Assembly (NCBI RefSeq): GCF_034314165.1
Contig: NZ_JAVIWK010000001.1
Location: 4,727,001-4,791,000, forward strand
Origin: Pseudomonas sp. Bout1
GTDB lineage: Bacteria; Pseudomonadota; Gammaproteobacteria; Pseudomonadales; Pseudomonadaceae
DNA length: 64,000 bases
Direction of reading: 5' to 3'
The position numbers were made by a program, and so were the translations under genes. Below, piece by piece: positions 36,406-45,327 of this stretch. Below the pieces are notes generated by a model. The model had not been told where the DNA came from. It made no database searches and was given only the letters and a program-made list of their open reading frames with translations. Numbering within the stretch: position 1 is the stretch's first letter; each line of letters opens with the position of its first letter.

Positions 36406-38005
36406 CAGCGGCCCCACACTGCGCAAGCGCAAGCGGCGCCACGCAACGGTCACGGGCCAATTGCAGGAGCAGTGCCTTATCGATCTTGCCCCGGGAAGTG
36501 AGTGCAAACCGCTCCACGGCGAAGATCTGCGACGGCACGCAGTAATAGGGCAAGCGTTGCTCACACTGCCGCCTTGCTGCCTCGATGTCCGCACTGGCCG
36601 GGGTTACGAAAGCCACCAGGGTTCTGCTGTCGAGCTTCAGCGTAACGGCCCGGGCGCACGCGTCGCACGACTCCAGCGCCGTCGAGACCGCATCCAACTC
36701 AACACGAAACCCACGCACCTTTACCTGGTCGTCGACACGCCCCCGGTGTTCAAGCTGGCCATCGGCGGTCCAGCACCCCAGGTCACGGGTGCGAAACATC
36801 ATCGCGCCTGCCCCCATGAACGGGTCCGGGCGGTAGCGCTCGGCCGTCAGTTCGGGATTATTCAGGTAGCCCGCGCTCACACCGGCACCGCCGGCCCACA
36901 TTTCGCCGACCTCACCCATCCGGCAGGGGCGGCCCTGCTCGTCCAGGATATAGACGGTGTTGTTGGGGGTCGGCGTGCCAATGGTCAACAGCCGGCCCGG
37001 GGTATGGCGGTGCAAGGTATTGACGATGGTGGTTTCGGTAGGACCGCAACCGTTATAGAAGCGGCAGTGGGAACTCCAGGTATCCGCCAAAGCCTGGGAG
37101 CAAGGCTCTCCGGCCACGGCGACCACTTCCAGCGCGGGGCACTCCCGCGGATCAAGGGTGGCAAGGATCGACGGTGTGGCGATCAATACCTGGCACTCGC
37201 GGGCCGTCTGGCGAATGTCCTTGCCGCGAATCAATAACGTCGCGCCGTGTGCCAGGCAGCCGAGGATTTCCCAGGCTGCCATGTCGAATCCGATGTTGAG
37301 AATCTGCCCCACCTTCATGCCTGGTGCCATGCCCAATCGGCCGGGTTCGGTGAGCGCGATGTTGCACACATTACGATGGCTGATTTGTACGCCGTTGGGT
37401 CGTCCCGTGGTGCCTGAGGTAAAAAGCACAAAGCACAGGTCGTCGGGCTCAGGCGCGATAAACGCCCTGTCATTGGCCTCGCCCACGTGCGGTGTCTCGT
37501 CAAGGAATTCGTCCAGGCACAGGCAACGGTGCTCCGGCGCCAGCGGGACGCGGGCTCTCCACGCAGACAAGGTCAGTACCACGGGGCTCGACAACGACTC
37601 AAGGATCATCGCCAATTGCACCGGCGGCGCGATTCTGACGTCCTGCGGCACATAAGCCGCCCCCACTTTCAAAACGGCCAGCAGGCCCACCAGCATCGGA
37701 ATCGAACGCTCGACAAACAACGCCACGGTGTCGCCACGCCTGACGCCCAGCTCGACCAAATGCACCGCCAGCCGATTGGCCTGGCGGTTCAACTGCTCAT
37801 AACTGATGTGCTGGCCGGCCCATTTGGCGGCCGTGGCCTGGGGTGTCAAGGCCGCGTGAGCCTCGATGGCGTGGTGTACCAGCGTGTAGGCCGGCCGCGC
37901 CGAAGGCCCTGTGCCCCACTGCTCGAAAAGATCACGTTGCCTGTCAGGCAAATGGGCAAGTCCTTGCCGGGAAAAGCATCTTGTTTGTGTTGTTAATGAC
38001 TTCAT
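36398..38005 (-). CDS. Stand-alone amino-acid adenylation enzyme (NRPS-like)
   Basis: The 535-residue protein has all adenylation core motifs: A3 FVLFTSGTTGRPNGVQISHR (N replaces the usual K), A4 FDMAAWEI with the NRPS-type aspartate (position 235), A5 NGCGPTETTIVN, A6 GEMWAGGAGVSAGYLNN, A7 FRTRDLG, A8 RGRVDDQVKVRGFRVEL and A10 TSRGKIDK. The Asp in A4 points to an alpha-amino-acid substrate. There is no carrier, condensation or thioesterase domain. It heads the module with the flavoprotein and the crotonase. The substrate is unknown. Confidence 0.87.
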   Translation of the reverse strand: MKSLTTQTRCFSRQGLAHLPDRQRDLFEQWGTGPSARPAYTLVHHAIEAHAALTPQATAAKWAGQHISYEQLNRQANRLAVHLVELGVRRGDTVALFVERSIPMLVGLLAVLKVGAAYVPQDVRIAPPVQLAMILESLSSPVVLTLSAWRARVPLAPEHRCLCLDEFLDETPHVGEANDRAFIAPEPDDLCFVLFTSGTTGRPNGVQISHRNVCNIALTEPGRLGMAPGMKVGQILNIGFDMAAWEILGCLAHGATLLIRGKDIRQTARECQVLIATPSILATLDPRECPALEVVAVAGEPCSQALADTWSSHCRFYNGCGPTETTIVNTLHRHTPGRLLTIGTPTPNNTVYILDEQGRPCRMGEVGEMWAGGAGVSAGYLNNPELTAERYRPDPFMGAGAMMFRTRDLGCWTADGQLEHRGRVDDQVKVRGFRVELDAVSTALESCDACARAVTLKLDSRTLVAFVTPASADIEAARRQCEQRLPYYCVPSQIFAVERFALTSRGKIDKALLLQLARDRCVAPLALAQCGAADD

Positions 38006-38146
38006 GCATCCACCCTCTGCTGTCCACTGCCCGGCGATGGCCTTGCAGGTACGAGGGTTGATTGAGGGGCACGCGAGTCATTACACACCGCCGAGTGATG
38101 CAGATATTACTGATACCCAATCGTCCAGTTTCTTTCTTTCATTAAT

Positions 38147-38172
38147 GGAATAACCTACAACGACCGGCGTCT
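38147..38172 (+). promoter_or_regulatory. ECF-type autoregulatory promoter of the sigma gene
   Basis: GGAATAA (38147-38153), 14 bases, CGTCT (38168-38172), then 47 bases to the sigma ATG. Motif and spacing equal those before srpA; both spacers also share CCTACA just after the -35. Confidence 0.8.
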
Positions 38173-38219
38173 TCCTAAGCACAGCCCAGTGCCAATGATG
38201 AGAAGCCGCAGGACACCCC

Positions 38220-38726
38220 ATGCACGAACTTGACGAACAGTTACGTGAACTCATCCCCAGGTTGCGGCGATTTGCTGTGTCGTTGACGCGTAACAGCAGC
38301 AGCGCCGACGACCTTGTACAGGCCAGCCTTGAACGCGCGATCATCAGTTGGGCTGACAAACGCCTTGAAGGCGACTTGCGCGCCTGGCTGTTCTCGATCC
38401 TCTACCGGCAGTTTCTCGACGCCCATCGGCGTTCCCGGCGTTACACGCGCATGTTGGAGTTTTTCACTGGCCGCGATGATTCGCAGCCATCGGTCGAACG
38501 CACCGTCATCGCACAATCGACCCTGCAGGCCTTCGACAAATTGAACACCGAACAACGCGCGCTGCTGCTGTGGGTGTCGGTGGAAGGCTTGAGTTACAAA
38601 GAAGTCGCCGACATCCTTGAGGTGCCGGTGGGCACCGTGATGTCTCGCCTGTCACGTGCGCGCCAGGCCCTGCGCCAGGTAAGCGACGGCGAAATCACCA
38701 GCCCTGCCCTGCGGATACTCAAATGA
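38220..38726 (+). CDS. ECF sigma factor
   Basis: The 168-residue protein has sigma region 2 (LRRFAVSLTRNSSSADDLVQ, then RAWLFSILYRQFLDAHRR) and region 4 (LNTEQRALLLWVSVEGLSYK, EVADILEVPVGTVMSRLSRA). It is coupled to an anti-sigma gene by an ATGA overlap and has a promoter matching that of srpA. It probably responds to envelope or peroxide stress. Confidence 0.93.
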   Translation: MHELDEQLRELIPRLRRFAVSLTRNSSSADDLVQASLERAIISWADKRLEGDLRAWLFSILYRQFLDAHRRSRRYTRMLEFFTGRDDSQPSVERTVIAQSTLQAFDKLNTEQRALLLWVSVEGLSYKEVADILEVPVGTVMSRLSRARQALRQVSDGEITSPALRILK

Positions 38727-39475
38727 TCAGCCTGCCCCCCAGCGAACGCGATTTGCATGCCTACGTCGATCACCAGCTTCTGGACGTCGACCGCCGCCAG
38801 CTCGACACCTGGCTGGCGGCCCACCCGGAGGTCGCCGCCCAGGTGCACGCCTGGCAACAGGATGCGCAGCACCTAAGAGCGTCCTTGAGCGGCGTGCTGC
38901 AACAGCCGGCCAACCCCGAGCTGGACCCGACCTTGATCCGTCAACGCATCAAGCGCCAATCACGCCGTCACCTCGCAAGCGCCGCCGTGCTGTTGGTCGC
39001 CGTCAGTGTTGGCGGCCTTGGCGGCTGGCACGCCCGGCAAGCGACGCTTGCCGGGGCTGTGCTGCCGATGGCCGACGCCATGCAGGCCTACCGTCTGTTT
39101 GCCCAGGACGGCATCCTGCCCGCCGATTACCGCGTACAAGGCGACGGCGACATGCAAGGCTGGCTCGACCGTTACTTCAACCAGGCCTACCGCCTGCCGG
39201 ACCTGAGCCAGGCCGGGTTCAAGGCGGTCAGCGGGCGCCTGTTGAGCACCGAACAAGGCGCAGCGGCCATGGTGCTGTATGAAGACCCGCAAGGGCGGCG
39301 CATCAGTTTCTACATTCGCCCGCCGGGCCCGGAAAACAAACTTCTGCCCCGCGGCAGCCGCAGCGCCGACGGGCTGCAGGCCGAGTACTGGTCGGGCGCG
39401 GGCTATAACTATGCGATGGTCAGCCCGCAAGACCCATCCACCACACACATGCTCAAGCAGACGATGCGGTTCTAA
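38723..39475 (+). CDS. Anti-sigma factor (membrane-spanning)
   Basis: The 250-residue protein has an N-terminal cytoplasmic anti-sigma helix bundle (SERDLHAYVDHQLLDVDRRQ), one membrane helix at about 85-103 and a periplasmic C-terminal domain. The zinc-binding HxxxCxxC motif is absent. It should hold the sigma factor encoded upstream until a periplasmic signal arrives. Its stop is next to the end of the convergent pilus operon, with a four-base overlap. Confidence 0.88.
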   Translation: MISLPPSERDLHAYVDHQLLDVDRRQLDTWLAAHPEVAAQVHAWQQDAQHLRASLSGVLQQPANPELDPTLIRQRIKRQSRRHLASAAVLLVAVSVGGLGGWHARQATLAGAVLPMADAMQAYRLFAQDGILPADYRVQGDGDMQGWLDRYFNQAYRLPDLSQAGFKAVSGRLLSTEQGAAAMVLYEDPQGRRISFYIRPPGPENKLLPRGSRSADGLQAEYWSGAGYNYAMVSPQDPSTTHMLKQTMRF

Positions 39476-40467
39476 AAGCCAACATCCAGCACCACGTTAT
39501 CCAGGTAGGTGCCTGCCGGTGGCGTGGCCTGGTTGGTATAGATCGCCGCGTTGAAGTTGAACACCTGGCTGCCGGTGCCCAGGCCATTTCCGGGGTTCAC
39601 TTCAGCCGTGGAGCTGGCGCGCCGCGCGGTGCTCACACTGCCCCAGCGCGTGGTGGTGGCGCTTTTGAAAATATCGTAATTGAGGAAGTTGCTCCCCGAG
39701 ATCATCCGCCGCTGCCCACCCACGCTCACCGGGTTCTGGCCGTCGCTGATGCCCACGGTGTAGGCGCTGCCCTTGGTGCAGGCAATGCTGGCTTGCCCGG
39801 TCACGGGGGCAAAACCGCTGATCACCGGGGCGCTGCCAAAGGCGATATTCGGTGCGGTGATGGTGCAGTCGTTAGCCACCGTCACGCTGACGGTCAGGGT
39901 GGTGGTGCCGCTGCTGATGTCCCGCCCCAAACAAATGCCGCCAATGCCAATACCCGAGCAATAGTTCCAGTTCCAGAAAATACTCAAGGTCTCGCTATAG
40001 GTGCCTGCTGCCACGTTACTGCCGATAGTCGTGCTCATGTAAAGCGGCAAGGTTTTGGTGCCCGGCCCGGAAATCAGCCCGGCTGTTTGTGCGATGCCGC
40101 CAGGGCCGCCAAAGTCAAATACGGTGCCCCGGGCCATCGGAAAGCTGGTGGTGTTGTTGGCATACACCGTATAGCTGATCACATCACCGCTCGGCCCCAC
40201 CATGCCGCCTTGCGAGGAGCCGGTGATGGTGGCGTAGAAGTGGTCGGTGGAGGCCAGTAGCGAAATCAGGGCCGAGGTGCAGTTCAAGCCGCCAGAGTTG
40301 GTCGAGCTGGTCTGTGCGGTGGTGCGCACACTTATCGAGCTCACCGCCGTGCCAAAGCTTGCAGGTACGGTCGCTCCCACCGAACACAAGGCTTGTGCCT
40401 GCTGCACGAAAGCCAGGCTCACCATCACCAGCACTGCAAACACCCATTCCTTGCCCCGCACACCCAC
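39472..40467 (-). CDS. csuE: Csu-type pilus tip adhesin with two SCPU domains
   Basis: The 331-residue precursor has a signal peptide (cleavage near QQAQALC) and two spore-coat-U (SCPU) domains. The second begins VSVTVANDCTITAPNIAFGS and ends in the donor-strand-like TYLDNVVLDVGF. The two-domain layout at the end of the operon is that of the CsuE tip adhesin, which in Acinetobacter binds surfaces. It is the last gene of the operon. Confidence 0.87.
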   Translation of the reverse strand: MGVRGKEWVFAVLVMVSLAFVQQAQALCSVGATVPASFGTAVSSISVRTTAQTSSTNSGGLNCTSALISLLASTDHFYATITGSSQGGMVGPSGDVISYTVYANNTTSFPMARGTVFDFGGPGGIAQTAGLISGPGTKTLPLYMSTTIGSNVAAGTYSETLSIFWNWNYCSGIGIGGICLGRDISSGTTTLTVSVTVANDCTITAPNIAFGSAPVISGFAPVTGQASIACTKGSAYTVGISDGQNPVSVGGQRRMISGSNFLNYDIFKSATTTRWGSVSTARRASSTAEVNPGNGLGTGSQVFNFNAAIYTNQATPPAGTYLDNVVLDVGF

Positions 40468-40477
40468 ACTCCTTATG

Positions 40478-42871
40478 TCATTGGCAAACCAGCGGCCCGA
40501 TCAGCGGCACCTGCTCCTCGTTGGTATCCAGGTCGAACGTTGCCTGGCAGGTACGACCCTCACCCAGGGTGACCTGCAAGGTGTTGTGGGCCGCCAGGTT
40601 CTCCAGGTACACCAGGCCATCCCACCCCACCACCGCTCGCGCCCCGGTTTGCTCATGGCGTACCTGGCTGCCCAGGGGCAAGTCCTGATGCTGGGCGTCT
40701 ACCAGAGTGATACTGGCCGCGATCACCCGGCGCACCGGGAACTCCAGCAAGTAGCCGCTGCCGCGACGCACCGCCACGCGCTGTTCGACATTCGGGGTCT
40801 GCACGTTGACCGGCAGGTTCAACGGGTCGATTTCGTACTTGCCCCGGTAGTAGGCACTGCTCCACGGCACCAGCAGGTGCCCGTTGCGGTCGGTTTCACC
40901 CACCCGCTGGTTTTCGTAGAGCACCGGTACCCCGGCGTACCCGTCGGTGCTCACCACCACGAAGGCATCATTGACCCGGTTGGCCGCGAACACTTGGTTG
41001 TCCATCCACACCAACGAGCCGCTGGCGTCCGCCCAACGGGTCTCGGCGTCACTGCTGCCGTAGACGCCTGCCTGCAACTGCACCGACTGCATGCGCCAGG
41101 TCAGGTCGGCCTGGCGATAGGCTGGCCCGTCGCCACTGGCGTAACCCAGGTTGTAGCCCACCCCGCCCTCGGACGGTACCGAGCGGCTGTAGTTGACGCG
41201 CTGGCGGCTCTCGCCAGCCTGGCTGCGCTCATTACTCAGGGCCAGGCTGCCGTAGATGTCGAACGGCACCACTAATTGCGCTTGCACGGCCCAGTTGCTG
41301 TCGCCGATCTCGCGGTTAGCCGACAGGTAAAAACTGGTGTTGCGCCACAACTGCTTGCTCCACGTGAGGTTCAACAACCGGGTGCGGGAGTCATCGGCCG
41401 CCTGTACATCAAAATAACCGGCGCCGATGCTGCCAAAGTCGTTGAGGTTCAGGCTCAGGGTCACCTGCTCGCTGCGCTTGCTGAGGCTGGCGTAAGGCGT
41501 GTCTACCAGGGTCAGGTCGGCGTACTGGTCGCGCCGCTCAACTCGCTGGTAAGACAGGCTGTAGCGCTGGTTGCTGTATTGATAACCGAAGCTCAGTTGC
41601 TGGCCACTCTCGTTGCCGAACTGGCTTTGGCTGAGGGCCGTATTGAGCACCCCGTAGTTGCCCAGCCGCACGTTGCCGCCCAGCCCACCCAGGGTCAGGT
41701 CGCCCGAGGCCTCGGCGTGGCTTTCCAGGGTGAAGGAGTCCGACACCCCGTAGCGGAACGTGCCGCTGGCCACGCCCGGCCCGTAGCCAAAATCCCGAAT
41801 GGTGTAGTCCCGCCGCAAATTGCCGGCCGCCACCGAAAAGTCCGACAAGCCTTTTTGCAGCAACGTACTGGTGACGTAGAACGGTACGGTGGTTGAAACC
41901 TGCCGGCCCAATGCATCGGTGGTGACCACCACGGCTTCGCCAGCACCGTTGATAAACGGTACGTTGGTCAAGGTGTAGGGGCCCGGCTGCAGGTCGGCAC
42001 TGCTGGACTTGTACCCGTTGATAAACAGGTCTACCGACGACGGTACCGCCGCCTCGCCGGCAAACTGTGGCAAGGGGTAGGTCACCAGGTCCGGGCGAAC
42101 ACCGAAGTCCCGCGACACTTGCACCCCGCCCAGGCGCACCGAACTGCTCCACGGCAACGCGCCGCTGATCACGTCGCCCGCCTCATACGTCAGCAGGCGT
42201 TCATCGTCGGAAAAGCGCCAGGTGGTGTCATAGCGCCGATAGCCGTTGTCCAGGGTGCTGCCGCTGGTTTGACCGCCAAAGGTGGTGCGGTATTGGCCGG
42301 TATTGGACAGCGTGCCCCACGTATCGAACAGCCGCACTTCGTTGAAGATACCCAGGTAGGTGCCAGCATCATCCGTGTCATTGAGGTAGGCATCGTAGTT
42401 GAGCAGCGCCCCAAAACTGGTGAGTGCCTGGGTGCGCGGGTAGTTATCGCGGTTGCCGATGAACTGCTCCGGCAACCACGCCGGCGGTACCGTCAGCATC
42501 AGGCGCTGGCCCTGGCTGTCATAATCGGTATGCAGGCCGGGAACGTGGTCCAGTGCGACCTCGGTGGTGATGTCGGCCGGCAGTTTCATGCCCACGTCCC
42601 GTAACGTTGCCGCAGGCAGAAACAGGCCGCCGCCGCGTTGATCAACGGCGACCACGCGGCCAGTGTCCAACTGGTTGACCACCAGTTCCAGGAACAACTG
42701 TGCATCGGCTACAGCCTCCATACTGCTGGGGGGCGGCGGCAACGTCGCGGCCACGCCAACCGGCGCAAGCGCCAGGCCAGACAGCCCACCCACCACCCAC
42801 ACCGATCGCCACAGACTACGAGCCCGATCTTGGCTCACCAAGGCATTGTGTCCATCAATGGACATCTCCAT
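40478..42871 (-). CDS. csuD: Outer-membrane usher (CsuD-like)
   Basis: The 797-residue usher has a signal peptide, an N-terminal domain (LFLELVVNQLDTGRVVAVDQ), a 24-stranded barrel, the plug region and the C-terminal domain (LPLGSQVRHEQTGARAVVGW). It translocates and orders the pilus subunits. The length is typical of archaic Csu-type ushers. Confidence 0.93.
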   Translation of the reverse strand: MEMSIDGHNALVSQDRARSLWRSVWVVGGLSGLALAPVGVAATLPPPPSSMEAVADAQLFLELVVNQLDTGRVVAVDQRGGGLFLPAATLRDVGMKLPADITTEVALDHVPGLHTDYDSQGQRLMLTVPPAWLPEQFIGNRDNYPRTQALTSFGALLNYDAYLNDTDDAGTYLGIFNEVRLFDTWGTLSNTGQYRTTFGGQTSGSTLDNGYRRYDTTWRFSDDERLLTYEAGDVISGALPWSSSVRLGGVQVSRDFGVRPDLVTYPLPQFAGEAAVPSSVDLFINGYKSSSADLQPGPYTLTNVPFINGAGEAVVVTTDALGRQVSTTVPFYVTSTLLQKGLSDFSVAAGNLRRDYTIRDFGYGPGVASGTFRYGVSDSFTLESHAEASGDLTLGGLGGNVRLGNYGVLNTALSQSQFGNESGQQLSFGYQYSNQRYSLSYQRVERRDQYADLTLVDTPYASLSKRSEQVTLSLNLNDFGSIGAGYFDVQAADDSRTRLLNLTWSKQLWRNTSFYLSANREIGDSNWAVQAQLVVPFDIYGSLALSNERSQAGESRQRVNYSRSVPSEGGVGYNLGYASGDGPAYRQADLTWRMQSVQLQAGVYGSSDAETRWADASGSLVWMDNQVFAANRVNDAFVVVSTDGYAGVPVLYENQRVGETDRNGHLLVPWSSAYYRGKYEIDPLNLPVNVQTPNVEQRVAVRRGSGYLLEFPVRRVIAASITLVDAQHQDLPLGSQVRHEQTGARAVVGWDGLVYLENLAAHNTLQVTLGEGRTCQATFDLDTNEEQVPLIGPLVCQ

Positions 42872-42912
42872 CCGTTAAGACCAAGGGCTACTCCATGCCC
42901 TATTCCGTTGCG

Positions 42913-43707
42913 CTACCGTGCGGGTGCGAGATTCTCCAGTTGCGTTGCGCCATTGACTCGCACTTGTAACGGTTGATCGGCCTGCACGCCCTCAGGTACC
43001 GGCCAGCGCATGGTTGCGCCCGGCAGCACGTAGCCCAGAAGGCCATCCACCAGTGGCCGGGTTTGCCCACCCTGCTTGAACGCCACATCGGTAAGCCGTG
43101 CATGCACGGCGCCCTGGTTGCGCATCTCCACATAGTTGCGCCCGGCCACCGTGACCTTCTTCCAGCTCAGGTCGGGCTTGCCCGCGCCCTTGGGGTCGCG
43201 CTGGCGAGTGGCGTCATCCTTGCTCCACAGGCCCGCGCCATACGCAAACAAGGGCACCGAATAACGCATCTGAAAACGGATGGCAGCGGCTGTCTTGCCA
43301 TCGGCGGCAGGGGTTTCAGGGATCGCGGCAGGAATCTCGTCAATGATGATCCGGTAGGCCAGTTCCTGGCCTGGCGGTATTTCGCGGGTACGGGTCAAGC
43401 GCACCAGCTGCTTTTGCCCCGGTTCGATCTTCGCCACCGGCGGGCTGCCAATCACATCACGTTGGTTCTGGTACTGCTCGTCAAACCCGCCCTGGCTCCA
43501 GGCAAACACCCGGATTTGCAGGTTCGCGGTCTCTGTACCGCGGTTCTCCAACCACAAGGCGCTGGCCTGTTGGTCGGCCTCCAGCACCGGGTCAATGGGC
43601 CAGATCAGCACCGAGCTGGCGGCCTGGGCTTGTCCGGCGCCCAATCCCACCAAACCGATAAAACCCGCGACCCAATACCGCCGGGAAGCTGCAAACATAG
43701 ATTCCAC
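42913..43707 (-). CDS. csuC: Periplasmic pilus chaperone (CsuC-like)
   Basis: The 264-residue precursor has a signal peptide ending near GQAQA and two Ig-like domains (SVLIWPIDPVLEADQQASAL, LVRLTRTREIPPGQELAYRI, FQMRYSVPLFAYG). Subunits fold on this chaperone before passing to the usher. Confidence 0.92.
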   Translation of the reverse strand: MESMFAASRRYWVAGFIGLVGLGAGQAQAASSVLIWPIDPVLEADQQASALWLENRGTETANLQIRVFAWSQGGFDEQYQNQRDVIGSPPVAKIEPGQKQLVRLTRTREIPPGQELAYRIIIDEIPAAIPETPAADGKTAAAIRFQMRYSVPLFAYGAGLWSKDDATRQRDPKGAGKPDLSWKKVTVAGRNYVEMRNQGAVHARLTDVAFKQGGQTRPLVDGLLGYVLPGATMRWPVPEGVQADQPLQVRVNGATQLENLAPAR

Positions 43708-43724
43708 TCCTTATGCCAATCGCC

Positions 43725-44225
43725 TTACCAGGACAGCTGCACCTGCAGCACGTCGCTGTACGTCCCCCCAGGCTGATTACCCGGTAATACCACCCGGCCG
43801 TAGATCGGCAGGGTTATCGCGTTTGCGTTGCTGTAGGCCACGCTGACGCTCTGGCTGACCCCCAGGCTCTGACTCAGCGCCGCGTCTTGAAACAGTTGAT
43901 ACGCCACTTGGGCGCTGCCGCTATTGAGCTGCATGCGCCGGCCGCTGACGTTGTGCAAGCCGCCATCGACGCTCATGTTCAACGTGACCCCTGGCGTGCA
44001 TTGCAGCGTTACCCCACTGCTCAACGCCACCGAGACCGTGCTGGTGGCCAGCGCCGAATACGTGCCGAACGCGAGGCTGCCGTAATTCGTCCCGCCGCCC
44101 ACCACCAGGCATCCCGCGGCTATCGTCGCGCTGACCTGTAACGTCTGGCTGGTGACCGCCAGCAGCGACAACGGCAGACCCCAACCCACCATCACCAAAA
44201 GCGTCGTACAGCAGGCACGCCTCAT
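43725..44225 (-). CDS. Spore-coat-U domain pilus subunit
   Basis: The 166-residue precursor has a signal peptide and one SCPU domain (LQVSATIAAGCLVVGGGTNY, VTLNMSVDGGLHNVSGRRMQ, IYGRVVLPGNQPGGTYSDVL, QVQLSW). It is the fourth subunit gene of the operon and is probably CsuB-like. Four bases separate it from the previous gene. Confidence 0.88.
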   Translation of the reverse strand: MRRACCTTLLVMVGWGLPLSLLAVTSQTLQVSATIAAGCLVVGGGTNYGSLAFGTYSALATSTVSVALSSGVTLQCTPGVTLNMSVDGGLHNVSGRRMQLNSGSAQVAYQLFQDAALSQSLGVSQSVSVAYSNANAITLPIYGRVVLPGNQPGGTYSDVLQVQLSW

Positions 44226-44229
44226 GGTT

Positions 44230-44781
44230 TTAGAACGTCAACTGGACAGACACCGTGTCGGTGTAGGTGCCGGCCGGCAGTCCCGTCTTGCCCACGGCCT
44301 GGCCGTAGATATTCACGGTTTGCGCCAAGCCCGTGCTCGCGCCCACATTGATGGTGCCGTTGATCGCCAGGAGCGTCGAATGCCCGGAGTCGGTGTAGAA
44401 GTCATACGGCACGAAATTGGCCACGCCGTCATACAGCGCGCGGGAGCCGCCAGTGGATTGGCCGTCATGGGAGCCTGCACCCACGGTGATCACCGGCGAA
44501 GTGCCCGAAGAACACTGGATCGACAACGCGCCACCGCCACCGCCCAGCACTTGGCCGGTCGCCGTGGTGAACTGGCTGTTGGTGGTGCCGAAATTGATCG
44601 TACCGAAGTTCAAGCCCGTGGTGCCGGCGGCGCCATTGACCAGGCAGCTGTTGGTAAGGATCAGGGTGGAACTGATCTGCCCCGTGACGGTGGTCGCCGC
44701 CTGGGCGCCCGACACCCACGCCAGCGCGATTAATGGGAAAACTGCTTTCGATACAAGTGCATGCATGATGTCCATCCTCAT
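44230..44781 (-). CDS. Spore-coat-U domain pilus subunit
   Basis: The 183-residue precursor has a signal peptide (cleavage near GAQA) and one SCPU domain ending LPAGTYTDTVSVQLTF. Cysteines at LTNSCLVNG and SIQCSSGTSP could form the usual disulfide. It may be the main shaft subunit because it is the most regular of the four, which is inference. Confidence 0.88.
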   Translation of the reverse strand: MRMDIMHALVSKAVFPLIALAWVSGAQAATTVTGQISSTLILTNSCLVNGAAGTTGLNFGTINFGTTNSQFTTATGQVLGGGGGALSIQCSSGTSPVITVGAGSHDGQSTGGSRALYDGVANFVPYDFYTDSGHSTLLAINGTINVGASTGLAQTVNIYGQAVGKTGLPAGTYTDTVSVQLTF

Positions 44782-44784
44782 GAT

Positions 44785-45327
44785 TTACCAATCCAGAGTC
44801 ACCGTCAGGGTGTCTGTGTAGATGCCGGCCGGTAGGGCCCTGGTATTCGCCACCACCGAGCCGAATACCGGGATCGGTACCTGTGCGCCCTTGGTCACGA
44901 CGAAATTGCGTTGCTGGCCGATGCTGTAAGTGCGCAGGCCCGCGGAATCGGCCGACAGCCGATACGGAATGGTTTGCCGGCCGTTGCTCAGGCGCCGCGT
45001 GGTGCCGTCGCCGTGGGCGCCACCGTCGATTGTCACGGTGAAACTGCTCACCACCGAGGGATTGCACGACACCGCCAGGGCCGCCTTGTCGCCGTCACTG
45101 ATGCCGGCACCCAGGCGGTTGTCCCACGTGGGCCCGTGGCTCCCAAAGTCGAGCAAGGCCGAGCCGCCGTCCGGGCTGACCGGCGCGCTGTCGGTGCCTT
45201 TGCTTACCTGGCAACTGGCGGTGATCACCAGCCGTGCATGAATCTGCCCGGCGACCGCCGCCTGGGCGTCATCGGCCAGCAGCAACAGGCCGCCCAGCGC
45301 CACGAAGGCCAAGCCGCGGCTTACCAT
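44785..45327 (-). CDS. Spore-coat-U domain pilus subunit
   Basis: The 180-residue precursor has a signal peptide and one SCPU domain (HARLVITASCQVSKGTDSAP, LAVSCNPSVVSSFTVTIDGG, LPAGIYTDTLTVTLDW). The ATG at 45327 lies seven bases inside the upstream gene; a longer frame would lack a signal peptide at its start. Confidence 0.87.
   Translation of the reverse strand: MVSRGLAFVALGGLLLLADDAQAAVAGQIHARLVITASCQVSKGTDSAPVSPDGGSALLDFGSHGPTWDNRLGAGISDGDKAALAVSCNPSVVSSFTVTIDGGAHGDGTTRRLSNGRQTIPYRLSADSAGLRTYSIGQQRNFVVTKGAQVPIPVFGSVVANTRALPAGIYTDTLTVTLDW

Noticed and set aside
36398..38005. Fragment of a large NRPS gene
   Set aside because: The adenylation domain has clean start and stop, a ribosome binding site and a coupled next gene; no broken condensation or carrier domain flanks it.
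38081..38359. A 92-codon frame opposite the sigma gene start
   Set aside because: It runs through the sigma promoter and the gene; low-complexity serine/arginine composition.
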